A DNA stretch of 64,000 nt from Sequoia sempervirens. Taxonomy: Eukaryota; Streptophyta; Pinopsida; Cupressales; Cupressaceae. The DNA is taken from the NCBI GenBank assembly GCA_007258455.2, contig VDFB02018521.1, forward strand, positions 1 through 64,000, in the 5' to 3' direction. Position numbers and translations under genes: made by a program. This document shows, in pieces, positions 1 to 12,112 of the stretch. Positions within the stretch are counted from its first letter, which is position 1. Each line of letters begins with the position of its first letter. The notes beneath the pieces are model-generated. The model ran no database searches, had not been told where the DNA came from, and worked only from the letters and a program-made list of their open reading frames with translations.

Positions 1-873
1 ACTACCATGCAATGGCTCATTCCCTCCCCACCACCACCACAATTGGATGACATTTTTTTTAAACTGTAGAAATTCATGGACGCCTAAGGGCCCAAGTTTT
101 TCCCCCTAATGCCTAAATCAGGCAATTTTTTTAAAATGCTATAACATTTTGCCACAATGTCAAAATCTAAAAATGAGATTTCGTCAAAAATTTGGCTCTG
201 TGTACTTTGCAGTGGTCAAGGTAATTTTTCTATATTCTTCTATTTGATGCTAGCATTTGTTGTTTGAAGTTAGATCTCCATTTTTTCTCCTGAGCTCATA
301 ACTTTTTTCCATGATATTTGTTTTTTGTGATTCTTGTGGTATTGGAAAGGTATTGATGAGCTTTATCATGATGCCATCCATGTAATTTTTTAAGGTTCAT
401 CCCTAAGTATCTTTTATTCAAATTTGTGTGTATTCACATTCTAGTTGATCACTTGGATATATTGTCACTTGGGAAAGTGTAATTTTGATCCTTGCACTTT
501 ATTTCAGTTAGAGAATGATGTTTTATCTCTTGTTGCTTGGATTAAGGTTCCAATGTTACTCCATTAGTTTGCTTCTAGTGTTTCTTTACAACAAGTTATG
601 TCATTGGGGGGGCTGGATGGTCTCTCTTCATCTCTCTTATGGAGGATATTTTTCCTCGCATGGGGTTTTTTCCTTCTCATTCATCATTGAGAGCATTTTA
701 TTTTTCATCTCTCTTTTGGGGAGAATTTTTGTCCCACTGGGTTTTCTCCTTTTCTCTATTTGTGAGAGATTGCATTTGCATTTGTACATGGGTACCTAAC
801 ATGGCCTTGTATCCAAGACCCATCTTTGCACCTTTGCATAATAATACTCCCTCAGTTCTGTACTTAAGGGGGG
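1..873 (+). mobile_element. 3' non-coding end of a copia-type LTR retrotransposon, upstream of its 3' LTR
   Basis: No coding domain is visible. The part from about 715 to 873 resembles, block by block, the stretch beside the polypurine tract of the minus-strand copia layer at 32,394-32,545. Both have a 'gtcccact-ggt' block, then 'gcattt/gcattg...tgtacat', then 'aacatggcc/atcatggcc' and 'agacccat'. It ends in a purine run AAGGGGGG at 866-873, directly followed by TGTTGG, the usual polypurine tract to 3' LTR junction. The rest of the element would lie left of the window. The short ORFs here look like chance. Confidence 0.5.
866..873 (+). other. polypurine tract of copia-type element
   Basis: AAGGGGGG directly precedes TGTTGGTG, the predicted first bases of the 3' LTR. 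Reverse transcriptase uses such a tract to prime plus-strand synthesis. Confidence 0.55.
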
Positions 874-1380
874 TGTTGGTGTAAATAGGTGTTTTTCCTA
901 TTGAGTCATTACTAGGGTCCTATTTACATGTTAATTCCACTTAGGTCCTAGTTTTTTTTAGAAGTCTTAGTTGTTTAGATAAGATAAGATCTTATCTTAT
1001 CTAGTTGGATTTTATTTAATGCTTGTGTCTTAGGTCATTTAATATTATTCAGATAGTTATCTCATTGTACAAGATTAAGACACATGTCATGATCTTGTCT
1101 AATCCTATCTCACAACTTGCCTTTATAAGAAATGCACCTTATGTACATATATTCAATATGATAATCTTGCATTCATAGTCATTGCATGATATTTCTATCA
1201 TTTCTCTCTTGTGGAAGTTATTGTTGTCTTGTAGGTGATCCTAGGGTGTTGAGGAGTTCACCATTAACTCCTACATCTTGGATGAAACCAAACTACTCAT
1301 GGAGAATGGGATAGTCACTCACATGCTTCTCAACCCTACACGAAGAACCATATGTAGGTCTATTGTGGGTTGTTTCACAT
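874..1380 (+). mobile_element. 3' LTR of copia-type element (right end approximate)
   Basis: Starts TGTTGGTGTAAATAGG right after the polypurine tract. A TATA-like CTTTATAAG lies near 1131. The start resembles the TGTTAGTGTGAATT start of the copia LTR at 32,393 read on the minus strand. The right boundary is not fixed: I found no convincing terminal CA plus target duplication, so about 1240-1380 is only an estimate. Confidence 0.45.
976..1003. repeat. 28-bp perfect palindrome inside the LTR
   Basis: The halves meet between 989 and 990. The left half is TAGATAAGATAAGA and the right half is its exact reverse complement. It lies in the U3 part of the LTR, upstream of the TATA-like site. Confidence 0.85.
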
Positions 1381-4079
1381 TTTATCTCTCCATAGGCTTG
1401 TGACTATGGATTTGCTAGATGGTGGGATTTTGGAAAGTTTCCTGGACTTGCTCTAACTATTTTGACCTACTCATGATACTTAGCCATAAGAGGAAGAAAA
1501 AAAGAGGTGCAATCTCTAGTTGGAAGCCTCTCTTGGATGACTTTGACCTTGCTGATGTATGGGGAAAATCAAATAGCAAGGACCCCCTTCCACCCCCTAG
1601 TGGTATAGCTCTTCTCGCTTAACAACTTCATCTTTATGTTTTGCTTAGAGATTGACCTTGTTTAGACTTTAGAATGCAATCTCTTCCACCCATTTTTTGA
1701 TACAATATATAATATTTTTTTCCTTTAATAATATCAACACTTATTAATACCGAGTGACATTCTACGATGGCAACAAGAGGTGGAGTGTAATGACCTGGAT
1801 TTGTTAACAAAAACTCTTACCTTTTATCTTAAGTTTGATAGTCATTTACACATCAAATATTAATATTTAATAATAAACATAATATTTCTAAGATAAGTAG
1901 CACATAAAATTTATGTCTCCATATATCTTATAAATAAAATAATTCCAAAGTAAACTTTTAAGTAAATAAAACAACTCCAAATTGACATCTCTCAACAATT
2001 TTTAGATAATTTATTTAAAATGTCTATACTAATTTATAAAAGAATAAAATATAAAAATAATAAAACTCACTATCTTTGACCTTCCATTTTCTAAGAATAC
2101 GACGTTGATTTTTGTTTATAGAAGAGACCCCACACGGATGAAGCTCGTTTATTTATTGACCAATCCTTTTATACTTTGAATTCTTTTATTTTTTATTTTT
2201 TAAATGAGTAGTTAATAATTTGGGCAGCGTTGAATATGCTTCTCGTGTCTGCTTAAAGATACTCTAAATCCTTAATATATTATTCATTTTTCTATATTCA
2301 TTAATGAAATATGTGTGCTAATGCTCCTTATCTTGCGGTTCAATGTTTTGAACTGAAATAACGTGGAAATGATCGAACTAATCTTTTGGAATAAAATGTT
2401 TTTTATATAAAACATAGCTATTCCATACAATCAGTATAAATTAATTTAGATTATAATTAATAGTTGAAAATTGCTCATTCTAAAAATAGATATTTAAAAA
2501 TTAAATGAGGAACAATAAGGTATCTAGTTTTGGGAATTATAATATATATATATTTTTGGATTGAATCTGGGATCACTGAGGTCAAATTGGACATCTCAAG
2601 AATGATCTAATGCATGAGATCATCATGTAAATCACATGATCAATCTCATTGATTATAGATTTCTATATACTACTTCACTTCAATCCATAATACTTAAAGT
2701 TGCACAAGAATAGATGGTATTTAAAAATACTTGTGGGAAAATTGTCAAGTTGCAAAGGTCAAGTTCTCCTCGATCAACACCCTCGTTGAATCAACTTTAT
2801 AGCCTTAAGTGAAAGTCTGAAGACAATATTCTCAAAAACGTAGATGTCTTGTATGCAAATTTTAATATAATGGGTTCCTTCTAGTACTCCAAATCAAAAC
2901 GCTCCAATTATCTCTCTTTATAGTTGCTTATTTTAGATGATTATTGGTAATGTTTAAAATCTAAAAAATACAAAAAGGTCATGCAAATGTGTACCAAATT
3001 AGCTCACAATGGCAATTGGAAAAGGGGCATGAGTCATCAATTTGATTTTTGATTTTTATTTTGGGTCAATCTCAAGTAGCTCAAGATCAATCTTGAGCAT
3101 CATTTGAATGACCCAAGAGCCAAAAATACAAATCTTGAGATGGGAATCGAATGTATGGATATGCGTGTGATGATATGTGCAATAATGAATAAATACTGAT
3201 GATATGTGGGAATGTGTGTAAGTTGGGATGTGATAAAGCCAAATATATGGGGATAAGTGTGAATGAATGAAAAATACAATTGGAAAAGGATTTGGGAGAA
3301 TTAGCCAAACTTATCACAAGAGTGTACCACTTGTCAATATGTAATTGTATAAAATATTTCATTATTATGGCCCCAAAACTAAATGGGAATTTGCATGTGT
3401 ACTTAAAATTTCAACATACATTTTTCCTTCACTTTGATGTGCATATGAATTCTAAAATGAGTGTATTTCAATGTATATAAATATTTTCACATTGTATGAA
3501 AAGTAAATATTTGGACATAAAAGGATGTGGAACCCATGTAAAGAAATACACTCATTATCAAAATGTGGTAAGGTTAACTCTTGCCACAAAAATAATTAAT
3601 AGGATTAGTATCATGAAAAAATAAGGATCATATGATGAATTCACAAGTGGTAAAATAGTGCATGGCTATATATAGGAGATTGAATAGTAAAATGTCACTT
3701 TCATTGTTACTACTACCCTTGTGAGATTAATGTTCTAGAGTTTAGAGCATATACTATGATTAAACATGATGGTGCAACAAGCAACCCATTTCCTAACATG
3801 AGGTGATACAATATGAGAAAACATCGAGTGGGATGATCTCCTAAAGGCGATAAGTCATTTTTCACACTGATTTTTTATTTTTATAAAAAAAAATCTTTCT
3901 TAAAATAGTCTTAGGTTTTGTTTCACCATTTATCATATTAGTGAAAATGTATATCCTTGTGAGGGATCAACCTTGTGTCCATGAGATAGACCTACAAAGA
4001 TTATTATGGCATGCAAGAATGACCCACATGAATGATTGGGCCAATGGGATTGACCCCCACTAATCATGTGTTAACATTT
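1381..4079. other. AT-rich intergenic or old repeat DNA, no gene seen
   Basis: Very AT-rich with short ORFs only. Nothing matches a protein family I recognise. The segment around 1780-1800 ('ggagtgtaatgacctgg') looks like repeat-derived sequence but I could not assign it. Confidence 0.4.
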
Positions 4080-4449
4080 TGTAGACACCTAAAGTTGTGC
4101 ACACATCCATGTCAAAATTTACCCTATCACAACTATTAATTAAACAAATCATTGATTTAATTAATTCATCTACTATCCTATGGTTTACCTTTAATTAAAT
4201 AAATTTATATTTATATAATAAAATTCAATCTTATAGTTGTATCCCACAAAAATTATATATATACAAATTATTTATTTAATTCCCCTTTTCCATCTCAAAT
4301 CTCTTTAGTTAGTCAAGTGAAATTAATCAACTAATTAACCCTTGCACATGTCTAAAAATGGTTAAATTAATTAAATACCTCATAATACTAATTATCCTAA
4401 AAAGCTATTGTATAATCTTGACAATCCATTTGATCAAGAAAATTCTCAC

Positions 4450-4830
4450 CCTCCATTTATCCCATGTGACTATACACATGTGTGAGAAGCCACATGTCTT
4501 CATCTATGTGAGAGGAGATACATGACACATTTCTCTTTCCAAGGTGTCCTCACATATGTGTGAGAGGACACATATCATATTTTTTTCTTCCCAAGGTGTC
4601 CTCACCCCTGAGAGGACACACGCCACATTTTTTCTTCCCATAGTATCGTCACACTTGAGAGGAGACACATGCCACGTTTTCTCTTCCTAAGGTGTCCTCA
4701 CATGTGTGTGAGATGACACTTGTCTAAAATTCTCTTCTCAACCTATATCCTCACACATATGTGAGAGGGAACTTTTCCTTGGTACCTCTTCCCCATTCAT
4801 CTTCTCACACATGCATGAGAGGGCTTGTCC
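4450..4830. repeat. degenerate tandem array of hairpin units of about 50 bp
   Basis: Six to seven units of roughly 47-55 bp. Each has a self-complementary core of the form CCTCACATATGTGTGAGAGG followed by ACACATG-CACAT and a pyrimidine run (TTTTTCTTCCC). In later units the core varies but both arms change together (CCTCACCCCTGAGAGG, CTCACACATATGTGAGAGG), so pairing is kept. It lies upstream of the TATA box at 4993. Confidence 0.7.
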
Positions 4831-4992
4831 ATTGGATTTGGTTAAACAAATCCTAACCATTAATCATTCCTTAATCATCTCCTCTCCCAAATCCATCAAT
4901 ATAGTGATGTCACTTGCCATCCTCTCATCAACTCTAACCTCTAATGGATCCTCCACCATTGATATTTAAATAAAATCATAACTTTCCATATC

Positions 4993-5002
4993 CTATATAA
5001 GG
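4993..5002 (+). promoter_or_regulatory. TATA box in LTR-like sequence
   Basis: CTATATAAGG, the best core-promoter match in the 4080-5210 block. Confidence 0.4.
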
Positions 5003-5379
5003 AACCTATAAATTTAACCCTCTCCAAGCCAAAATCAAGAACACTCTCCATTGCAAGGTTATGTTTCATGTTTGAGAATTATCCACATTCTAATATAAAG
5101 AGCATGCCAAGACAATCCTTAGAAGCCATTGAAGGATTCTCAAGCTTATTGGGTGCGCATTTATGATCTTCTTTCTCAAATGGATGGATAATGGGGAGCA
5201 ATGTATAAGATTCATTTCATTGCATTTACTTCTTTGTTTTCCCCTTTATTTTCCACCATATATATTTTGGAATGCCTAGTGGGATCCTCATCCCAAGATC
5301 TATTTTTTTGTTTTTGTCTTTATATTATAGGTTATGATTTGATGTCTCTAACTTATCTTTTAATTCTTTTGTTCATAGA

Positions 5380-6210
5380 AGCTCACCTATGTGACTCTTG
5401 TGTCACCTCTATGAATTTGGGCTCACCTTAGTGTCACTTGTATCACCTTTATAACTTTTGGCTTGCCTTTGTGTCCCCAATTTCATCTTTGTGACTTTTG
5501 GAATGCCTTTGTGTCTCTTGTGTCACCTTTGTGACTCCTAATGTCACCTCTATGACTTCTATGTTTCCTCTATGTCTCCTATATCATGTATATGACTTAT
5601 GGCCTACCTCTATATCTCATATTTCACCTTTGCTAGCAAAATAGAGCATTTATACTAAAGTGGCATCTTTCCACCTAAATTAGTGCCTCTTCAACTAAAG
5701 TGGTGCCTATGCAACTAAAGTAGTGCCCCTACTTTCTTGTACATGGAATTTTTATTTCTATCATATAATCAAGGTATTTGTTCCTCTAATCTCATGCATT
5801 TGCAAGGGAATACCAACCTTATGGTTTACCTATCACCCTAACACATTTTTTGGCCCTCTAACCTTCATTTTTATGGGTCTTCGTCAATTTTTCTAAGCTT
5901 GAAAATGATTTGATGCCTTTGCAACTAAATTTGTGCCTATGCTTTCCCAAACTTCCAACATCATTTTCTTCACTTTTTACACCTTTTAATTTTATTCTTC
6001 TAATATATACTTATAATTTAAGGTATCCTAATGTCCATCTAATCATTCCCAAAGCTATTTTGTAGGATTGACCTCATTTATTGTATTTATATGTCTATTC
6101 TTTTGTCCTAATCACAAAGTTGTACCTCTACAACTAAATTGGCATATATGCAACTAAAGTAGCACCTCTGCAACTAAATTAGTGTCTCTATAGTTTAGTG
6201 CCTCTGATTT
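5380..6210. repeat. two degenerate short-period repeat fields
   Basis: 5380-5640 repeats phrases such as 'cacctttgtgactcttgtgtcacc' every 25-35 bp with many changes. 5640-5730, 5910-5945 and 6115-6210 repeat 'gtgcctctgcaactaaagt' units. No open frame spans them; they read as decayed tandem repeats. Confidence 0.55.
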
Positions 6211-7451
6211 GGTAAACTTTTATTCATTTTTTTTGGGGTTTTAATAATTTACTTTGATCTTTTTTTATCATATAACCCCTATTTGCATAGCTCTTATCAC
6301 TAGCCAAGGATATTATTCTCAAACTAATAACATCTTTGTCTTATAGCCACATTTTTCCAAGGCCTCATCATTTTTACTAAATTACTTGCACTTAATTTCT
6401 TTAAAATTAATGAACATTGGTTTCCATGTCTTCAGGTGAGTGGTGTTCTTTCTCTCCTTTTGTTCCTTTATGTGATCTTAAGGATAAAAATACCACTTGC
6501 TCTTTTTTCTTTTCTTTGTATCCCAAGGAAGTTAATGTGTGTATTCTCTCCCCTTGTGCTTTATATAACCTTGGCGACCAATTTCACTTAGATAATTCCT
6601 TTCTAAGGGGGCTACCTAGGGATTTAATCACCTTAGGTGATAACCTAGACTCTAGCATTCTAATGAAGTATAAATAGTGGGGGTGAATCAAAATACATGC
6701 ATCTTAGAAGAAAAAAATTGTCCTTTACACCTTGGGGAAGTGAAGGTGGAGAGTGGGTTACCCTCTCCCAATTTTTTGACTTATCTTCCTTTCATCTTCA
6801 TCAAATTAGGCCTCACATTCCCTTGAGGTATATAGGACACCCCTAGAATCCTTGATCATCATAGTCTATGACCTTTCAACCATCTCTTTTATTGGTGCAT
6901 TAGATGTCAATTATGCCCAAGAAGTTCTTAGCATGTAAATAGTGTCATTTGAGGTTCAACCTTTTGGTGAGATGTTTCTAAACCCTCAAGAACCTGCTTC
7001 TTTTCCTACAAGACTTTCAAATTTTCCACATAACACTCAAAGTTATCAAATCTACCTAATTTTCCTTCTGAGTCAATGAGGACTTCGCTTTTATGAGGAC
7101 TACCCTTTTTTTCTAGAATCTAAACAAAAATCTAGTAATCCTCTAATTCTCTTCATGCTTAAGGAAGCTTCAGTTAGTGGGATTACCTTATGAATGGCTA
7201 AACTTACCCTAACCAAGAAAAAATTACAATCAATTTCACTATGACCTACCGTGTCATGGATTTTACACTTTGTAACTTGACCAAAACCACAAACTTTGAG
7301 ATGAGATCTTTCTATTAAGGATTTTTTGGATAACTTGTATCTCTCTCTTACTCTCCATCATAGACTTGTTTGAACCCTAACACTCCATAGTTGTGACTTG
7401 ACCCTATGACCAAGACATTGATGCAAAGTGAAGGGAGCCCTTCTTCTAGCA
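6211..7451. other. no gene seen; possible interior of a minus-strand LTR element
   Basis: Only short ORFs. If the LTR call at 7459-9372 is right, this is the 5' untranslated interior of that element read on the minus strand, but I recognise no gag or pol motif. Confidence 0.3.
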
Positions 7452-7458
7452 CCACTTC

Positions 7459-9372
7459 TGTTGATGTGGATGATACACTCACACACCAATAAGCAAATAA
7501 ATTCTCACTCTAGGAATCTGAGAACCTACCTTTCTTGAAAGATCCACCAAGAACTCTTGAATCGGAAGACAATCTTGGTTAATCCCAAGGCTCAGGAATG
7601 TCAAGTCTTGACACACTAGGTTCACTTAGGGTTCGTCAAGCATAAAATTTATTGTTTATCATGAGGGGTCTACGATTTCTTAAGTGCACTGGTATCCAAA
7701 AATACATAGCAAAGCTCAACTGAATTAAACATAAATCACTCCCATGAATATGAAATATTTATGATAATATCCCATGAATTCATCATTTTTGAAACATTTT
7801 TAGGAAATATTTAACATCTATTCTAAAGAAAAGAATTAAAGATCATAAGATTTAAAGTTCTCCTAGATATTATCCACACATACACCATGAAATAGACTAA
7901 ATCAAACAAACCACTCTATACTTCACCAGAATGCTTCACAGATAGGCATAGAATGATGTAAGAATTTAAAGAAACATGAGATCATTTTCCATCGAACAGT
8001 GCTAATGTGCACCCAAATCTGGCATAACACATTGGCTTCTTTGATAGTAACAAACAATCAGCTATGTAAGATTTCATATTAGGAAATAGCTTTAAAATTA
8101 TCTTTGATATTAGCAAACTTGAATGGAGCATACAAGTTTTTATACTGGAATAGTACAAAAAATAGGAAAAAGAAATAAAACTAGCAAGAATTCCAATTTT
8201 AAGTCTCTGTAATTCCACAAGTTATGAACCTCCTTTAAAATGAACAACTCTCAACCTTTTATAAGAACAAGGAAATCGAAGGGTTCCAAAAGAAAACATG
8301 AAAGAGAATCAAAAGAATAAATCATAAAGCAACACGTGGCAAGTGAAAATTGGCACAGGAATATTTTGGAACAAGTCAACATCTTTGAATTTCTCTCTAT
8401 TCAATTGACGTTTTGTAACCAATATCAGAAGTGGGTTAGGCTCCCCCTATTTGTCAAACAAAATGTAGGAACTTCCTAGATACTTAGAGTGATTAGGTGG
8501 ATGTAGAAATTTCAATCCACCAACCTTGTGGTTCCAATCTTATGTTTCATGCTCAGGGAATGCTCGTACTAAAGCAATACCTAGAAACTTTCAATCATGT
8601 CCATCCTCCAAAGAAAACCTAGGTTCTTGATTGTTCGATCTCCCTTCGTACACGCTTCTCGAACACACATCTCCTACTTTGGCGCATTGCATGATTTATT
8701 TGTGCAATCCATTTACCTAACCATCCATACCTTAACTTCGTCCTGCCACCTATCTTTCCTACAAATAAAATGCCATGTTTCAATTCTCTTTAGGAATAAC
8801 CACAATTAACATCATTAAAACAAGGTGCACTTGAAATTAGTTCCTTCGAATTACCAATTTAAAATAGCATGTTTTAATACTTTTACGAAAAATTCTAACT
8901 TAAGGAAAATTTTTGGACATTTGATGCACTAGGGAAAATTGAGTGACGTGCATAAAATTTTGCATAGCTGCACCATTTACCCAGGTACCTAAAATTTGAT
9001 TACTCAACTTCCACTAGAAATACTCAAGGCCTCGTTAGTGTCCTCCAAACGAACCATAAAACCTTTGTAACAAGCTTTCATCTACCTCCTTCATACCCGT
9101 AGACTTTTAACTTGAGGCTACAGTAAATTGTACCATGTCTGCCCTTTTTATGGTGAAACCATCTTGGTTATTCATCTAGACCCAACTTTCCCAAAAACCC
9201 AGCTTTCTTGTTTTTGATAGCCCTTTTCTCCAACACAAGCCATTTTAAAGCTTTTCAAGCTCATTTCATACTTGTCTTTTGGGACAATTAGCCAACAAGC
9301 AATTTCTAAAGGTAATTTTTAAAATATTGGGTCCCCAAGCTTTACATTCTTGGGGTGTGCTGTGATACCACA
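7459..9372 (-). mobile_element. candidate LTR (minus-strand element)
   Basis: Read on the minus strand it starts TGTGGTATCACAGCACACC (ending at 9372) and ends CATCAACA (7459), so it has TG...CA termini. Four bases beyond its end lies TGGTGCTAGAAGAAGG (about 7439-7454), a plausible primer-binding site beginning with the obligatory TGG. A minus-strand TATA-like TTATAAAAGG lies near 8260. The left LTR and target duplication were not found, so this rests on internal layout alone. Confidence 0.4.
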
Positions 9373-9376
9373 CAAT

Positions 9377-9925
9377 AGAAGGGATAAGTAGAGAGAGAGG
9401 GAGAGGTGGGGAGGGAGAGAGAGAGGAGGGAGGCACATATATAGAGATAAGTTGAGAGAGAAGGAGGGAGATAGAAGTGAGATAGAAAGAATGAGAGAGA
9501 GGGGGGGAAAGGAGGAAGGTGGAGAGATTGAGAGAGAGAGGTAGAGAGGGGTAGGTTATATAGAGAGTAGAGAGGGAAGGTAGGTGGGAGGAAGGAAGAG
9601 AGAGAGAGGTGATAGAGAGATAAGTAGAGAGGGAAGGAAGAAGGTGGATAGATTGAGAGAGGAGAGAGGGAGAGAGATAGGTGAAGAAGAGAGGGAAGGT
9701 GGGTGGAAGGAAGGAAGAGAGAGGAGGGAGATAGAGAAAATTAGAGAGGGGAGGAGGGAAGGAGGAAAGGAAGGAGGGAGAGAGAGAGGTGAGATGGAGA
9801 GAAGTATAGAGGGAAGGAGAGAGAATGGAAAGATAAAGAGAAGTAGAGAGGGAAGGAGAGAGTGTGAGAGATAGGTCTAGAGCATAAGGGATAAACAATG
9901 AGTCAGATAGAGAGGGAAAGATGAT
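9377..9925. repeat. purine-rich (GA/GGA) low-complexity tract
   Basis: About 540 bp almost purely A and G on the plus strand (gagaga, ggaagg, ggtgg units), abutting the candidate LTR. The open frames on both strands are a by-product of composition: the minus frame is Ser/Leu/Pro/Tyr only and the plus frame Arg/Glu/Gly only. Long homopurine tracts can form triplex or H-DNA. Confidence 0.85.
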
Positions 9926-10225
9926 ATAACTTTTTGATTACTAAAATTTGACCTCCTAGTTACAAAAATTTGACATGTTAATTATTGAAATTTGACTAAG
10001 TTTGAAAAAATATAAGACCTTCCAAAAACTAGAATTTGCATTATAACTCCTAGAGATCCGAAACCACTCTCAAACATACTGAAATTATATACATGAAATA
10101 TAACTTAAAGGATAACATAAATATCCATATGTAAATGTCAACTTATATGTTTATTTCATGTATATATAGTTTCATTGAAAGATAAGAAGAAGAAAAAAGA
10201 CAAAGAGATTTTTTTAATGTAGAAC

Positions 10226-10470
10226 AAAACATGAGTGTGTTATAACACACTCACATTATGTCATAGCTTTGACATAATTTGAGTGTATTATAACATGCTC
10301 ACATTTTTTGAAATTTAAACCATAATGCAAGCACGTTATAATGCTCACACTTTAGCTTGGTAATGACCGAGCCTAGGCTTGATCACTACCAACCCATAAC
10401 ATGCCCACATTTTGGATTGGTAATGACTGAGCCTAGGCTCAGTCACTACCAACCCATAACATGAGTGTGT
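10226..10470. repeat. short array of palindromic units of about 60 bp
   Basis: A perfect 22-bp palindrome centred on TTATAA lies at 10,232-10,253, with diverged copies of the same core near 10,281 and 10,330 (gagtgtattataacatgctc, caagcacgttataatgctc). Two further units at about 10,358-10,400 and 10,418-10,460 have a second palindrome built on TGAGCCTAGGCTCA flanked by GGTAATGAC and GTCACTACC. Confidence 0.7.
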
Positions 10471-10494
10471 TTTATTATTTTTTCTATTTTGGGA

Positions 10495-11010
10495 CCAAAA
10501 ATTGGAGAGGCCACTGTTTGGCCCACCATCTTTGTGCACTTAACCAGAATTGCTCCTAAAAGGTCTACAAGGAACTTGCCTTATGTGCTTGTGTATGGGA
10601 AAGAGGAAAAGTTGCCTATCTTAGTTGAGTTACCAATACTTAACCTTATGAAGGAGTTGGAAATGATGGAAGGAGAGCCAATGGAGATTATAATTGCTAA
10701 ACTAATAGATTTAGAGAAAACAAGAAGGCAAGAAATGCAAAGCTTGGAGCTGCACCAAACACACATGAAGAGATCCTTTGATAAAGAACAATCCCAAGAA
10801 TGTTCAAAGAAAGATGTATCCTACTGAAATGGGATGAGTTGAGGAGTAGGCATGTAAAACTTAATAAATTTGATGTTATGTGGGGTTGAATTTTTGTGAT
10901 CATAAGTTGCAAGATGCATAATGATTTCCAATTTTCCAAGTTGGATGGAGAAGAGTTACCTATTCCAGTCAATGGAATACACCTAAAGCATTGCTATTGA
11001 GGTGATGAAG
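10495..11010 (+). pseudogene. decayed 3' end of a Ty3/gypsy integrase
   Basis: A frame at 10,465-10,827 carries the segment typical of the end of the gypsy integrase core and its C-terminal domain: KRSTRNLPYVLVYGKE, then LPI..ELP.LNL, then a charged helix ending in MKRSFDK. After a frameshift and stops, plus-strand frames continue with LLKWDELR and, near 10,960-11,000, LDGEELPIPVNGIHLKHCY, which matches the family's C-terminal phrase. The catalytic core, RT and LTRs are absent, so this is a truncated, inactive fragment. Similarity to the integrase end at 20.7-21.1 kb is general, not a copy. Confidence 0.75.
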
Positions 11011-12071
11011 TATCTTTTCTACATATTAAGATAGTTTCCCTTTTGCTAATAAGTGTTGTTTCACACTATTTTAGGTGTCTTTTCTCTAAGTGTTGAGGCA
11101 CAATTTGCTTTTCTATTGGGGGATTGCAAGTTTTGGTTTTGTTTATGTGTTTAGTTATTAGTTTCAAAGTATTGATAGCTAGTTGTCAAGTTTGTTTAAA
11201 GTTTTGTTTTAGGTTGCCTTGACTCCATGTATAAGGCCACTCAATCAATTCTATCACAAGCCTCTATTAATGAAGGTCTAATTATGTCAGATTAATTTTA
11301 AGTTAGTATTAAGAGAGTGAAAGTTTAACCTTATTTAACCTCATAGAATGAAAGTTTCAAAGAACTTGTTTTCCTTTTTGTGAACAGGAGAGAAATTAAA
11401 TATCTGCTCAAGAGAGTGGAGTTTTTAGAACTCCACTCCTAGTCATGGCATTTGGGATGAGTTCAAACCTCTAGTACCTTTAGCATCAAGGAAGTTAGTT
11501 TTCTATGTCACATTGTTAACTATAACTCTCACCAATCATTTTGACTTGATGCTAAAAATGGAAACTAAACAATGGAAGAACTAAGAGTTTTATGGAAATT
11601 GCCAAGAAGAGAGTTGCCATGTATCTTAAGCTCCTTGACACCACACTCAGTTTACAAAGTATTTTGTCCATATTCACCTTAACAAGAGGAGGGAAAGTTT
11701 CCTAAAATGAAGGTATAATCATCCAAGTGTTGCAACATCTTATATTGGTAGGCTAAATATTGGTCGTAGGGAGGCTTTCTAGGGGCTTTTTTATGTTGCT
11801 TCATTTCAGCTAAATAAGGGAGGAAGGTAGGCTTTTTTTCTTTGGAATTCAATCACTCTTTTACAATGTAAGGTAGTAGAGAAGATGGAGTAGACAAAAA
11901 ATCATAAGAGAATGTGGATCCTATGAAATCCATTGACAAGAAAGAAGGGAACAAATGCCTACTTCTTCCTTTGACCTGCATATATTTTCTAATGTGAACC
12001 ACAACCTATATTATTTTATGTCTATTTCTGATTTATTGAGGCATTCTAACAAACAATTCACTTGCATCAAC

Positions 12072-12112
<41 letters not shown>

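Larger units (their letters stand above)
4080..5210 (+). mobile_element. LTR-like sequence, Tat/gypsy-type start (right end uncertain)
   Basis: Begins TGTAGACACC, the same ten bases that start the LTR of the Tat-type element at 15,499 when read on the minus strand. A good TATA box (CTATATAAGG, 4993-5002) lies about 0.9 kb in, a plausible U3 to R transition. No primer-binding site, polypurine tract or target duplication was found, so it may be a solo or truncated LTR. It contains the hairpin array at 4450-4830. Confidence 0.4.

Noticed and set aside
4450..4830. CRISPR-like array
   Set aside because: Units vary throughout, there are no constant repeats with unique spacers, and the context is a plant repeat.
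9266..9898. 210-codon minus-strand open frame
   Set aside because: It lies in the purine tract; the residues are almost only Ser, Leu, Pro and Tyr from repeated CT codons, with no domain.
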